From Symbiopectobacterium purcellii_A (GTDB taxonomy: Bacteria; Pseudomonadota; Gammaproteobacteria; Enterobacterales; Enterobacteriaceae), in assembly GCF_052050035.1 (NCBI RefSeq), contig NZ_CP189884.1:39856-103855 (forward strand): a DNA stretch of 64,000 bases, written 5' to 3'. Shown in pieces: positions 35,105 to 45,522 of the stretch (within the stretch, counting starts at the first letter, position 1; the number at the start of each line of letters is the position of its first letter). The translations under genes and the position numbers were made by a program. The notes under the pieces are model-generated. The model was not told the DNA's origin. It made no database searches and was given only the letters and a program-made list of their open reading frames with translations.

Positions 35105-36301
35105 GCCCCATTCCCAGTCGAAACGCAACAAAACGGTAGGGCATTATGCCGCCTGTAAGTGCGTTAAAAATACCTCATTTGGAGAACGATAACCCAGCGA
35201 TTTTCTGCCTCGCGTATTGAGCAGGTGTTCGAGTGCTGCAACCTTGCGATGGGTGACATAATTGAAGTCCGTTCCCTTCGGGTAAAAACGCCGTATCAGC
35301 CCGTTGGTATGCTCATTCAACCCGCGTTCCCAGGAATGATATGGCCGGGCAAAGTAGACCGGTGCCCCCGTGACTTTTGTAATTTCCCCGTGCTGGGAAA
35401 ATTCAGAACCGTTGTCAGCAGTCAGGGTTTTAAACTCGCAGAAGGTATTGGCAACGATGTCCCTGAAGGCCGCTACCACTGTCTCTGCTCGCTTGTTGGG
35501 CAGTTTGCGAATGATGACCAGCTTGACGGCTTTATCGACCACCGTCAGCAGGAATGATTTCTGATCTTTGCCAAAGATGGTGTCAATCTCGAAATGCCCG
35601 GGTTCCTGTTTGAGGTCAGCAACGGCCGGCCGCTGCTCAATGCCAACACGGTTGGGAATAGGACCGCGTTTGTTCTCATCGGTCTGATAGTTATACCGTT
35701 TACCCCGATGAGGGAGCTGCTGATACAGCTCACCGCCGGCCCGGCGCTCCTGCAGGATATAGCGATAGAGCGAGTTCTTGCTGACGGACAGGCCAAATTC
35801 CAGGACCAGGCGCCCACTGATGACCTCAGGTGAGGTGTGGGTAGACAGCGCCGTTCTGATATAGCCAAGCGACATTATTTTGATAACAGCCAGCTATGCT
35901 TCTTTGCCGCATATCAGGGCATAGGATGTAATCATTTTTAAGTCGGTTGGCTATAAAGTCCTGAATGTGCGGTTCAAGCTGGTTAATCACGCTGTCCGGC
36001 CGTGTTTTCTGCCGCCGCCCTCTGGCCAACGTTTCGGCCCTTCTGCAGGAATAGACCCCGTTGAAAGCGGCGTCGGTATTGCGTCTGAGTTCCCTGCTGA
36101 TGGTAGAACGAGGAAGCTCCAGTTCCCGGGCGATGGTGGCCTGGTTAACCCCATCACCACGCCGTTTTTCGATGTAGAACCGCTCTTTGTGAGTCAGATG
36201 TTTTCCCTGCATGCAACGGGATCTCCAGTAGGGCCAGAACGGTGATTTTATCCGGGTCTGGCCAGTGGGTCACTTTGTTGCATTTCGACTGGGAATGGGG
36301 C
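35105..36301 (-). mobile_element. IS30-A copy 6 carrying MITE-1
   Basis: Complete IS30-A (1,103 bp) plus MITE-1 (35862-35953) and its TA. The transposase (minus strand, 36212 to 35144) is interrupted after about residue 91. Precise loss of MITE-1 would restore an intact gene. Immediately outside, at 36302-36310, a second GAATGGGGC repeats the last nine bases of the end. Confidence 0.92.
35862..35953. mobile_element. MITE-1 copy 5
   Basis: 92 bp at a TA in IS30-A (compare the uninterrupted CTGATAAAGTCC elsewhere). Confidence 0.95.
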
Positions 36302-36399
36302 GAATGGGGCAAAGTTGCTCTGAGAAGGCCTGGGAATTTTATCAGATTAACGTAGCTGTACTGGCTGAAAGGATAACAATCATCCCGAGTGAATAACAT

Positions 36400-36522
36400 G
36401 ATAATATCTTATTATGTTAACAACACCTTATAAATCATTAAGTTAATTAAAATAAATTATCTTGTTAAGATAACAAATTGTGATTATAATTCTTTAATAT
36501 CTTGTTGTCTTGTGAGGTGGTT
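36400..36522. promoter_or_regulatory. parS: Centromere/operator repeats upstream of partition cassette 1
   Basis: Repeated and inverted TATCTTGTTA-type motifs (for example TTATCTTGTTAAGATAA at about 36455-36475 and AATATCTTGTTGTCT at 36495). The same motifs recur after the cassette (37443-37515, ATCTTAACAAGATAA and others). ParG-type proteins bind such repeats for autoregulation and segregation. Confidence 0.65.
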
Positions 36523-37149
36523 GTGATCATTGTTCTTGGTAGTCAGAAAGGTGGTGTTGGTAAAAGTACCCTAGCGGTCTCTATTGCTTCTTGCCTTAAG
36601 GCAGCCGGAAAGTCAGTCATAATTGTCGATGCCGACGATCAGAAATCCGTTCTTACTTGGTATAACAACAGGCCTGAACCATACCCCCATATCCCGGTCA
36701 CCGGGGCTACCGGTAACATCAAGGCGATGTTGAAGGAGCATGAGAAATCATATGATTTCGTAATTGCGGATTGTGCAGGACGAGATAGTGCGGAAATGCG
36801 AAGTGGCCTAATGTCTGCAGATGTATTCATTTCACCTTTAAGACCCTCTCAGATGGACCTCGACGTTGTTCCGCATACCTGCGAAGTTTTCACTGCAGCA
36901 AAGGACTTCAATGAAGGGGTAAGAGGATATCTGGTGCTCAATATGGCTCCGACAAATATGTTCGTAAATGAAGCACATCAGGCCGCGGAAGTCTTGGCTG
37001 ATTATCCTCAAATGAAATTAGCTCAATCACGAATCTGTGATCGAAAGGCTCACCGAGATGCCTGGGCTGAGTCTCTGACTATTTATGAAACTCAAAATGA
37101 AAAGGCTCAGGAAGAAATTTCTGCACTCGTTAAGGAGATCATCCAATGA
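36523..37149 (+). CDS. ParA-family partition ATPase (type Ib, ParF-like), cassette 1
   Basis: 208-residue deviant-Walker ATPase that moves plasmid copies apart. Walker A' GSQKGGVGKSTLAVSIA (residues 6-22), A'-box VIIVDADDQKSVLTWY, Walker B-like FVIADCAGRDSAEMR. It lacks the N-terminal helix-turn-helix of type Ia ParA and is short, like ParF of TP228. The start is GTG 36523 with GAGGTGG upstream. It overlaps the partner gene by four bases (ATGA), so they are co-translated. Flanking repeats on both sides support a complete partition locus. Intact. Confidence 0.9.
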   Translation: MIIVLGSQKGGVGKSTLAVSIASCLKAAGKSVIIVDADDQKSVLTWYNNRPEPYPHIPVTGATGNIKAMLKEHEKSYDFVIADCAGRDSAEMRSGLMSADVFISPLRPSQMDLDVVPHTCEVFTAAKDFNEGVRGYLVLNMAPTNMFVNEAHQAAEVLADYPQMKLAQSRICDRKAHRDAWAESLTIYETQNEKAQEEISALVKEIIQ

Positions 37150-37442
37150 GAAACAGATCTAATACACCTCCGAAAGACGAAAGTGCATTCATAAACGGCG
37201 GCTCAGCAGGTTTAGGCTTGGTCCAAGAGCTAAAAACAGATACTCGAAGTAAAGCAAAACCAGTAAGCATCTCTTTTGCCGTCTCCAATTTAAACTCAAT
37301 TGATAATTGCATAAGAGATGAAATGAACAATTCGGGAACCCGGGTGAATCGCTCAGACATTGTTAGGGCTGCCATAATGAAGTTTGAAAATCTTGACTCG
37401 GAAGAGCGGTCAGAATTAATAAAAAAGTCTAAACTTCAATAA
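37146..37442 (+). CDS. Small ParG-like partition DNA-binding partner, cassette 1
   Basis: 98-residue protein with a disordered, charged N-terminus (MRNRSNTPPKDESAF) and a C-terminal ribbon-helix-helix-like domain (PVSISFAVSNLNSIDNCIRD then NRSDIVRAAIMKFENL). As in ParG, the N-terminal tail should stimulate the ATPase and the folded part should bind the flanking repeats. The ATGA overlap with the ATPase gene supports the pairing. No sequence identity to named ParG proteins is claimed. Confidence 0.75.
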   Translation: MRNRSNTPPKDESAFINGGSAGLGLVQELKTDTRSKAKPVSISFAVSNLNSIDNCIRDEMNNSGTRVNRSDIVRAAIMKFENLDSEERSELIKKSKLQ

Positions 37443-37515
37443 TTTAATATCTTGTTATATTAATAACATATTATCTTAACAAGATAATAAAATACTATCT
37501 TATTAAGATAACATC
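37443..37515. promoter_or_regulatory. Repeats downstream of partition cassette 1
   Basis: Inverted copies of the TATCTTGTTA/TAACAAGATA motif (for example TTATCTTAACAAGATAATAA around 37473) mirror those upstream of the cassette. Confidence 0.6.
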
Positions 37516-38058
37516 TATTAGTCGCGACTTTGACACGTGCCCCATTCCCACTCGAAACGCAACAAAGTGACCCACTTGCCAGAGTCGGATAAAATCACCG
37601 TTCTGGCCATACTGGAGAGCCTGTTGCATGCAGGGAAAACATCTGACTCAGAAAGAACGGTTCTACATAGAAAAGCGGCGTGGTGAAGGTGTCAACCAAG
37701 CTACCATCGCCAGAGAGCTTGCTCTGCCTCGCTCGACCATCAGCAGGGAACTCAGACGCAATACCGACCCTACTTTCAATGGTGTCTACTGCTGTAGCAG
37801 GGCGGACACTCTGGCCCGGGAACGCCGTCATAAGCCTCTGCCAAACAATGCTTTTTACCCGTTGGAGCCACACATTCAGAACTTCATCAGGCAGGCGCTT
37901 TCCACTCACTCTTCACCTGAAATCATCAGTGGCCGTTTGCACCTGGAATTCGGTATATCTGTCAGCAAGAATACGCTCTATCGCTATATCCTGCAGGAGA
38001 GACAGGCTGGCGGGGAGCTATATCAGCAACTTCCTCATCGGGGAAAACGTTACAGGTA

Positions 38059-38150
38059 TAGCCAAGCGACATTATTTTGATAACAGCCAGCTATGCTTCT
38101 TTGCCGCATATCAGGGCATAGGATGTAATCATTTTTAAGTCGGTTGGCTA
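38059..38150. mobile_element. MITE-1 copy 6 in IS30-B
   Basis: 92 bp with TA on both sides, in the middle of the IS30-B transposase. Confidence 0.95.
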
Positions 38151-38201
38151 TACAATGCCGAAAACCTCAAATCAGGCCCTATTCCCAACCGTGTTGGTAT
38201 T

Positions 38202-39238
38202 AAACTAGTTGCTGAATAGAGACTTGCATTTTTTGTCAGGCTATTGAGAATAAAAAGAGGTTTAACTTAGAGAATAAAGGTTTGAAATGATCAACAAAGA
38301 GCGGTTGTTACGAGATAATCGTTTATGTAAAGCAATCATTGGATTATCAGTCGAAGAATTGAAAAATTTAGCCGCTGAATTTTCAGCTTGTTATTTGATT
38401 TATCGGAAAAAGAATCGAAAAGATCACGAGCGGCAGATGGGTGCAGGGCAGAAAGGATTTATCCCAACCCCATTAGATAAACTGCTTTTTATTTTATTGT
38501 ATTTAAAATGTTATCCGACCTATGATTTGCAAGGACTTCTTTTTGGTTTAGATAGAACACGGGTATGTCGCTGGGTAAAAATATTATTGCCGGTTTTAGA
38601 GATGACCTTGGGGCGAGAATGTGTTTTGCCCGCTCGTCAAATTCGCTCTGCTGAGGAATTTTTTCGCGCCTTTCCTGGAGTTAAAGACGTCTTTATTGAT
38701 GGGACAGAGCGACCTGTCCAAAAGCCTAAGAATCTGCGTCGGCGAAAAAAAATGTATTCGGGAAAGAAAAGACAGACCACTCGAAAAGGGCTTATTATGA
38801 CTGACGAAACAAGGCAAATTGGATTTATCCCCATGAGCAAAAATGGGCGCGGTCACGATAAACGCTTACTCGATAAAGTCGATATAATTCGCCATATTCC
38901 TCCTGAGGTAACCATCTGGGCAGATACCGGTTTTCAAGGTATAGATAAACAGCATCCTAATACACAAATCCCAAAAAAAGGAACTCGAAAAAGACCTTTA
39001 TCGCCTGAACAAAAACAAGAAAATAAAATAATCTCGGGCATCCGTATTACAGTTGAACACGCCATCGCGGGTATCAAGCGCCTCGGTTGCATGACCCAAA
39101 TTTTACGGAATCGTAGACCCTTTATTGATGATACCTTCTTACTCCTTAGCGTCGGTCTTTGGAATTTCCATCTCAGAACAGCGTAAAATTTACTTCAATC
39201 ACCGAAACACCCTTATTTCACTATTAAGCAACACGCTT
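38202..39238 (+). mobile_element. ISL2-type IS5-family element, complete (1,037 bp)
   Basis: The ends AAACTAGTTGCTGAATAG and CTATTAAGCAACACGCTT are imperfect inverted repeats; the flanking ATT duplication restores IS30-B when removed. Another full copy is at 45519-46555 and a truncated one at 44180-44812. Confidence 0.9.
38287..39186 (+). CDS. ISL2/IS5-family DDE transposase
   Basis: 299-residue transposase (DDE_Tnp_4 group). N-terminal helix-turn-helix (YDLQGLLFGLDRTRVCRWVK, about residues 79-98), catalytic D in VFIDGTERPVQ, D in TIWADTGFQGI, and E in RITVEHAIAGIKR, the typical HxxxxxKR of this group. The start ATG 38287 has GAATAAAGGTTTGAAATG upstream. Intact; identical in most residues to the minus-strand copy at 45571-46470, so either may supply activity. 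Confidence 0.92.
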   Translation: MINKERLLRDNRLCKAIIGLSVEELKNLAAEFSACYLIYRKKNRKDHERQMGAGQKGFIPTPLDKLLFILLYLKCYPTYDLQGLLFGLDRTRVCRWVKILLPVLEMTLGRECVLPARQIRSAEEFFRAFPGVKDVFIDGTERPVQKPKNLRRRKKMYSGKKRQTTRKGLIMTDETRQIGFIPMSKNGRGHDKRLLDKVDIIRHIPPEVTIWADTGFQGIDKQHPNTQIPKKGTRKRPLSPEQKQENKIISGIRITVEHAIAGIKRLGCMTQILRNRRPFIDDTFLLLSVGLWNFHLRTA

Positions 39239-39775
39239 ATTGAGTATCGCCCAGCTCAAGCCGAGCTTAAACAGGAGCCTGGCCACTTCGAAATTGACAC
39301 TATTTTTGGCAAAGACCAGAAGTCATTCTTGTTAACTATCGTAGATAAAGCATTGAAAACCGCCATTATTCGCAAACTGCCTAATAAGCGTGCGGAGACT
39401 GTGGTTGCTGCTTTCAGGGACATTGAAGCTAATACCTTTTGCAAGTTTAAGACCCTAACAGCTGATAACGGCCCTGAATTCGCTCTGCACGAGCAAATTA
39501 CTCAAATCACAGGGGCGCAGGTCTACTTTGCCCATCCTTATCATTCCTGGGAGAGGGGCTTGAATGAGCACACCAACGGGCTGATACGACGTTTTTACCC
39601 AAAGGGAACAGACTTCAGTCAGGTCAGTCATCGTAAGATTGCCGAACTCGAACACATACTCAATACAAGGGGCAGAAAATCGCTGGGCTATCGTTCCCCC
39701 AATGAGGTATTTTTAACGCACTTACTGGTGGCATAACCCTCTACCGTTTTGTTGCGTTTCGAGTCGGAATGGGGC

Positions 39776-40396
39776 ATAAACAGACTTGTTGGCCACGGCT
39801 CCGCCGTCCTGGCTTTTGACAACAATACAGTCAAGGTAAACAATGGGATAAAGCGCATCCAGCGGCCGTTGCTGCCAGCGCTTAACTTCATCCATCACAG
39901 CATTGGTCACTTGAGAAATGAAGCCAGCGGAAACATCGACCCCGTAGACTTCTTTAAAGTGTGCCTGAATATCACGGGTTGATAACCCTCTGGAATAGAG
40001 AGAAATAATGCGGTCATCGAAGCCGTTAAGCTGTTTTTCGTGCTTACCGATCAGTGTCGGCTCGAAGGTACTGTTGCGGTCGCGCGGAATATCGAGCTCG
40101 ATCTCCCCATTTTGGCTACGTACGCTCTTGGATGTCTTGCTATTGCGGGAGTTGCCTGAATGATTACCTACCGGGTCATGCTTAGCATACCCAAGATGCA
40201 TCTCCATCTCAGCTTCAAGAACCCGTTCCGCCAGTCTTTTAGTCAGCACCTTCAGTAGGCCTGATTCACCCAGCAGATCCTGAGGGGAGTGACAATCTTG
40301 AAGCAGTTGGTCAATAAGTTCGTTGCTGATAGGCATTTTGTTATCCTTTGAAGGTTTTCCTCAAAATGCCATTTACACAGATTATTTTACAGTCTC
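39776..40396 (-). mobile_element. IS256-family left part (fragment b)
   Basis: Left end at 40396. The transposase starts at ATG 40336 and runs to about 39776, where IS30-B cuts it after KSQDGGAVANKSVY. About 186 codons remain. The outer part belongs to the right arm of the inverted duplication. Confidence 0.9.
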
Positions 40397-40572
40397 CTTT
40401 ATCGTGATGCTTATCGCCGTCGCAACGTTGTAGAAAGATGTTTTGGCCGTTTAAAGGAATATAGACGGATTGCCACACGTTATGAAAAAACGGCAAGAAA
40501 CTATCTAGCAATGGTGAAACTGGGCTGCATCCGCTTGTTTTACGCCCGGTTACGTAATTAAGGGACACAGCC
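40397..40572 (+). mobile_element. IS427-type IS5-family fragment, duplicated copy
   Basis: Mirror of 30856-31031; encodes the same transposase C-terminus on the plus strand. Confidence 0.8.
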
Positions 40573-40574
40573 TA

Positions 40575-40897
40575 GGGTGACCGTAAGGATTCCTTAACTT
40601 TTGGCAATAAGCCTAAAAGTTATAACGGTTTATAATTTTATAACCGTATTGCAGACTCATTTAACGAGCGTTTGATGAGAGTCGCCGCCAGCATTGGGTT
40701 TAATTCGGTAAACGTGGTCGTAATGCTCCCGATGTGTCTCAGAAAAACATCTCACCTTTCAATGTCTCATTATTGCATTCGTTCAGGTTATTTTTGAGAC
40801 AAAAAATAACCTGAGCAAGTAACACTTAATCTTATTGGGTATAAAAACGCTATGGTTTATAGCTAAAAAGCTTATTGCCAAAAGTTAAGGAATCCTT
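40575..40897. mobile_element. 323-bp element with 38-bp inverted ends, duplicated copy
   Basis: Mirror of 30531-30853; the interior has the same orientation relative to the effector gene in both arms. Confidence 0.6.
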
Positions 40898-41105
40898 ACG
40901 GTCACCCAACCCCGTAGCGCTTAGGGTATTGATTAGATAATCAAGTGCCTCTGCGATCAAGCGCTTCACGGTATTACGGGTAAAAAAATCCCCGCTCAGG
41001 TAATGATGCGTGTATGACGGGTTGAAACGGCATTGTGCTGTTGTTTCGAATACGTGGCCTACGCTAGGCGATGTCATTAATAAACACAGAGGGAGGAATT
41101 GCAAG

Positions 41106-41840
41106 ATGGAAATAGAACTTGCAGGGGGAAGGAAATTACACCATTGCAATATGACGAATTTAGTACAGTATGACGATAAAAAAAAAGCAACGGCGTTGAA
41201 TTTATGGCAACGATTTCTCGATCTTTTCAGAATTTCGCCGAAAAAAGACGTTATCGATTCTCTTTATGAAAACATTAATGAGTATCCTGCCGCCAAACTC
41301 GGTGGCACAGTCTATTATCGTTTTTATAATTTTGAGAAACTCAAAGCGTTGGCGTTACCGGCATACAGAAATCTTTTTAAAGTAAATGCACAACCGCTGG
41401 GCATGAAAGGGACACGGTACACGTTTTCAATCGATAAGGTCGATATTTACAGCTTCGATACACCCAATAATTGGCAATCACTGTCTGAGCTTTCAGTTAA
41501 TCAGTTGCCTTTGGTTGAAAACTACGGTGCTATTGTTAAAAAATTCGCCGCCGATAATGACATTGAGTTTGCAAGACAATTCCCTGATACCAAGATAAAA
41601 GATAACTACGGTGGGGATGAGGTTATGGATTATAGCTGCTTTTTTTTAGAGAAAAACCCAGACATTAAACTCACTCTGCTTGAGTATGGTCTTTTCGATC
41701 TGGATATCACCAAAGCTTTTGTAAACGACATGGAGGCTCAACTCAAAGGGGATGATGATAGAATAGGAAATATCGATTACCGACTGATCACCTTGCAAGT
41801 ATCACTCAAATATCTTGAGAGCAGGGATGACAGGGCGTGA
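41106..41840 (+). CDS. Candidate type III secretion effector, second copy
   Basis: Identical in translation to 29588-30322 (244 residues from MEIELAGGRKLHHCNMTN; motif LWQRFLDLFRISPKKD). It carries the same upstream sequence, including GGAGGAATTGCAAG and the 323-bp element 208 bp before the start. It was created by the inverted duplication, so gene dosage is doubled. It reads toward a truncated SNF2 3' end. All caveats of the first copy apply: the effector call rests on one N-terminal motif. Confidence 0.5.
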   Translation: MEIELAGGRKLHHCNMTNLVQYDDKKKATALNLWQRFLDLFRISPKKDVIDSLYENINEYPAAKLGGTVYYRFYNFEKLKALALPAYRNLFKVNAQPLGMKGTRYTFSIDKVDIYSFDTPNNWQSLSELSVNQLPLVENYGAIVKKFAADNDIEFARQFPDTKIKDNYGGDEVMDYSCFFLEKNPDIKLTLLEYGLFDLDITKAFVNDMEAQLKGDDDRIGNIDYRLITLQVSLKYLESRDDRA

Positions 41841-42160
41841 TATATTTATCGGCAGTGGGGTTTGACGTGCATTGGTACCACCCCACAGCCGACGATATTT
41901 CGCGTTACCTGTAGTGACGCGCAATGATGATCGGCCTGACGCGCAATAAATGCACTTTCCCAAACCATATTCCGTGAGAATGAAAACCCGTTTCAAATCA
42001 CTTTAGCTGATTCCGAACCACATTACTGATTCGCCCGCGCACCCTTCCTGAGAATGAGAAGACCACCAGAAAAACGGCCGGTTTTCTGGTGCCTACCGCT
42101 TCGCCCAGTTTATCCCCCCCCCCACCGTAAGAAAACCCGTTGCGGTAAGCCTGCTAATGA

Positions 42161-43231
42161 TTACTGGCCTCGTAGCACGGACAGCAGCGTCTCAGTATCA
42201 AGTCTTCCCACAGCATCACTGCCTTCCAGCAAATCTTCTGCCATCTGCCGTTTCCTTCCGTGCAGGGAGACCATCTGCTCCTCAATGGTACCTTCCATCA
42301 CCAGGCGGTAAACCGTTACCGGCCGCTCCTGTCCCATGCGATGGGCACGGTCACTGGCCTGATCCTCCACGGCCGGATTCCACCACGGGTCGAGATGAAT
42401 GACGTAATCGGCGGCTGTCAGGTTAAGCCCGGTTCCACCGGCCTTCAGGCTTATCAGGAACAGGTCTCCCTCTCCGCCCTGAAAAGCTTCCACGCGTTTT
42501 TTACGCTCAGAGGGCGACGTGGTGCCGTCCAGGTACTGGTAAGTCATACCCGCCCCATCCAGTGCGGTTCGCAGCAGCGTCAGGTGGTCAACAAACTGGC
42601 TGAAGATCAGCGCCTTATGGTGGTTATCCCTTAGCTCTCTGATAATGTCCAGACATGCCGACAGCTTGCTGCTTTCCGGCGCTGAGCCGTCCAGCACCAG
42701 GGAGGGATTGCAGCAGAACCGCCGCAGGCGGGTAATTTCCGTCAGGACCTGCAGCGGGCTGATGTCTTCGCCCTTCTCCAGTCGTTCAACCGCCTGTCGC
42801 CGCAGCGCCTCGTACCAGTGCTGTTCTTCCTCGCTCATGGGGATGGTATAAAGGATGTCGGTGCGTGGTGGCAGTTCATCAAGCACCTGCGCTTTGGTTC
42901 TGCGCAGCACAAAGGGTTTTATCAGCTGTTTCAGCGTTCCGGCAGCCAGCCTGTCCCCCTGTTCTGCCGGAACGACAAATCGCTGATTAAAGGATTTCAG
43001 GCTTCCCAGCAGCCCCGGATTGAGGAAACGAAAGAGGCTCCACAGCTCACCCAGGTGATTTTCAACCGGCGTACCGCTCAGCGCCAGTCGGAAATCGGCC
43101 TTCAGCGCCGTCACTGCTCTGGCCCGCTGCGTCTGCGCATTTTTGATGGGCTGGGCTTCGTCCACTACCACGCTGTGCCAGGTCTGCCCGGCAAAGGCCT
43201 CCGCATCCTGCAGCAACAGGCCGTAGCTGAC
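42161..43231 (-). pseudogene. SNF2 helicase C-terminal fragment (duplicated)
   Basis: Last 356 codons of the 25222-29268 helicase, from SYGLLLQDAEAFAGQTWHSV to the stop. It lacks Walker A and any native start. It retains the DEAQ box, VEDQASDRAHRMGQ and the rest, with two Ser-to-Pro changes (DEAQPIKN and RFVVPAEQ). The open frame runs upstream to 43327 through unrelated sequence, so a fused product without ATP-binding loop could be translated but would not be a helicase. Confidence 0.9.
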
Positions 43232-43313
43232 TGTAGTGGTTGAAAGCGTCCACGTATACTGCTCCTGACGAAGGGCAGCAGAGACTGAGGCGACAACTAC
43301 CTTGACACGCGCC
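43232..43313. other. Junction scrap with IS3-like end
   Basis: Starts with TGTAGTGGTTGA, like an IS3-A end, and contains GAGGCGACAACTACCTTGAC, related to the IS3-C end and also present near 48355. Short unassignable pieces at the edge of the duplication. Confidence 0.4.
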
Positions 43314-44179
43314 GTGGTTACGTTCATGGTACTTGTCCGGCCAGTATTTGGCTCCGCTTCGCGGCGGGATAAGGGGCCTGATTTTCTTTCTTAGCAACGC
43401 ATCGTGGCAGTAACGGGCGTCATAAGCACCGTCTGCTGACACTTCCCTGATTTTTCGGTGGGTTTGGTTAATCAGGCCCGGCAGTGCCTGCGCATCTGTC
43501 GTTCCGCTGAGCGATAAGTCGGCACAGATAATCTCATGCGTCGCACTGTCTGCTGCCAGATGAAGCTTGCGCCACACTCTTCGTCTGTCAGCCCCATGCT
43601 GCCTGACTTTCCATTCACCTTCGCCAAAGACCTTCAGACCGGTACTGTCGATGACCAGATGCGAGATTTCACCACGCGTTGGCGTTTTTATGCTGATACT
43701 GACGGTTTTTGCCCGCCGACTGACCAGAGAGTAGTCCGGGCAGCGCAGTGGCAGGCTCATCAGTGTAAAAACCGAGTCGACAAAGCCCTGTAATGCCCGG
43801 AGCGACAGGTTAAACACGCGCTTTATCATCAAAACCGTGGTATAGCCAAGCGACATTATTTTGATAACAGCCAGCTATGCTTCTTTGCCGCATATCAGGG
43901 CATAGGATGTAATCATTTTTAAGTCGGTTGGCTATAACAGCCATATCGGTGTAGTAAAGCGGCCGACCACGACCTTCATGCGAAGCACTGTCAGTCCATG
44001 CAGCGATGGCGGACTCATCAAGCCAGACCGTCAGGGAGCCGCGTTGTCTGAGTGCTTTGTTGTAGGTGGGCCAGTTGGTGATTTTAAACTTTTGCTTTGC
44101 CATGGGGAGCTGCTATCGGGAGCGATGATAGTGCTTTGATCCGGCGATCCCCTGAAAGTTCGATTTATTCAACAAAGCC
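43314..44179 (-). mobile_element. IS903-type IS5 copy, 3' truncated, carrying MITE-1
   Basis: Right end at 44179. The transposase on the minus strand from 44103 is interrupted by MITE-1 (43843-43934) and ends at about residue 235 (KYHERNH) at the 43313 junction. The catalytic E region is missing. Confidence 0.9.
43843..43934. mobile_element. MITE-1 copy 7 in IS5
   Basis: 92 bp with TA on both sides. The uninterrupted sequence is seen at 56945-56955. Confidence 0.95.
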
Positions 44180-44812
44180 CCTTGGGGCGAGAATGTGTTT
44201 TGCCCGCTCGTCAAATTCGCTCTGCTGAGGAATTTTTTCGCGCCTTTCCTGGAGTTAAAGACGTCTTTATTGATGGGACAGAGCGACCTGTCCAAAAGCC
44301 TAAGAATCTGCGTCGGCGAAAAAAAATGTATTCGGGAAAGAAAAGACAGACCACTCGAAAAGGGCTTATTATGACTGACGAAACAAGGCAAATTGGATTT
44401 ATCCCCATGAGCAAAAATGGGCGCCGTCACGATAAACGCTTACTCGATAAAGTCGATATAATTCGCCATATTCCTCCTGAGGTAACCATCTGGGCAGATA
44501 CCGGTTTTCAAGGTATAGATAAACAGCATCCTAATACACAAATCCCAAAAAAAGGAACTCGAAAAAGACCTTTATCGCCTGAACAAAAACAAGAAAATAA
44601 AATAATCTCGGGCATCCGTATTACAGTTGAAGACGCCATCGCGGGTATCAAGCGCCTCGGTTGCATGACCCAAATTTTACGGAATCGTAGACCCTTTATT
44701 GATGATACCTTCTTACTCCTTAGCGCCGGTCTTTGGAATTTCCATCTCAGAACAGCGTAAAATTTACTTCAATCACCGAAACACCCTTATTTCACTATTA
44801 AGCAACACGCTT
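44180..44812 (+). mobile_element. ISL2-type element, 3' part
   Basis: Starts within codon ~100 of the transposase (ends at 44760) and reaches the right end at 44812; the left part is replaced by the IS5 end. One change at the catalytic region (VEDAIAGIKR instead of VEHAIAGIKR). Confidence 0.9.
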
Positions 44813-45522
44813 AGCGTTTCATCATCTCCGAATGTCCCCGACCACTGGGTAAACGGCAGGTTGCTGGTCAGGACCACGCTGCCTGACTCATACCGTTTAG
44901 CGATAACCTGGAAGAACAGATTGGCTTCCATTTTACCGAAGGGAAGGTAGCCAACCTCATCTATGATCAACAACTTAGGCTTACCCATAACGCGATTAAG
45001 ATAGCTTTTTAACTCCCCCTGACGATGTGATGCGAGCAGCTGTAGCATCAGATCTGCGGCTGTGACGAACCGAATACTCATTCCGGCCATCGCGGCTCTG
45101 TAGCCGAGTGCTGTCGCCAGGTGCGTTTTACCTACCCCGGACGGACCCAGCAAGACCAGGTTCTCCTGACGCTCGATAAACGCCAGCCCGGCCAACTCCT
45201 GGATCTGATTGCGAGGTACGCCACTCGCAAAGGCGAAATCAAACTGCTCCAGCGTCTTGATCACCGGTAGGCCTGATAAACGCAAAATAGTCTGCCGGCG
45301 CCGTTCGTTCAGCCCATCATGCTGAAGCTGTAAAGCAGCTTCAAGGGAGTCGGCATGAGTGCCGTTGCTGTCGATCGTCGTCTGAGCAACGGCGGGCCAC
45401 TCAGCCGGTAATCTATCGAGCTTAAGCTGCTCGCAGAGCGCTGCGATACGATCATGCTGGAGGTTCATGCTTCTACCTCCAGTAGCGCCTGATACGTAGC
45501 CAACGGGTGCTGGAGACTAAGC
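44813..45522 (-). pseudogene. istB: IS21-family istB (C-terminus lost) and end of istA
   Basis: IstB is the ATPase helper of IS21 transposition. The start is ATG 45468 (MNLQHDRIAALCEQLKLDRL). Walker A VLLGPSGVGKTHLATALGY (about residues 98-116), Walker B KLLIIDEVGYLPF (about 165-177). It is cut after FTQWSGTFGDDETL by an ISL2 copy (44812), losing about 35 residues. Upstream, 45469-45518 is the end of istA (HPLATYQALLEVEA). The istA frame continues at 46556 beyond a second ISL2, so one IS21 was hit twice. It is a different IS21 from the piece at 50151. Confidence 0.85.

Larger units (their letters stand above)
37549..39775 (+). mobile_element. IS30-B copy 2, split by MITE-1 and an ISL2-type element
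   Basis: The transposase frame starts at 37628, with CAG at the codon that is TAG in the other two IS30-B copies. It is interrupted by MITE-1 (38059-38150) and ISL2 (38202-39238), then resumes at 39242 (EYRPAQAELKQEPGHFEIDT) to 39736. Apart from the insertions it looks like the ancestral coding version. Confidence 0.92.
40192..43231 (-). repeat. Right arm of the 3.04-kb inverted duplication
   Basis: Inverted copy of 28198-31236 (see that entry for the differences). It lacks the IS91 insertion and continues as IS256 on the left. Its outer end at 43231 stops inside the SNF2 gene. Confidence 0.95.
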
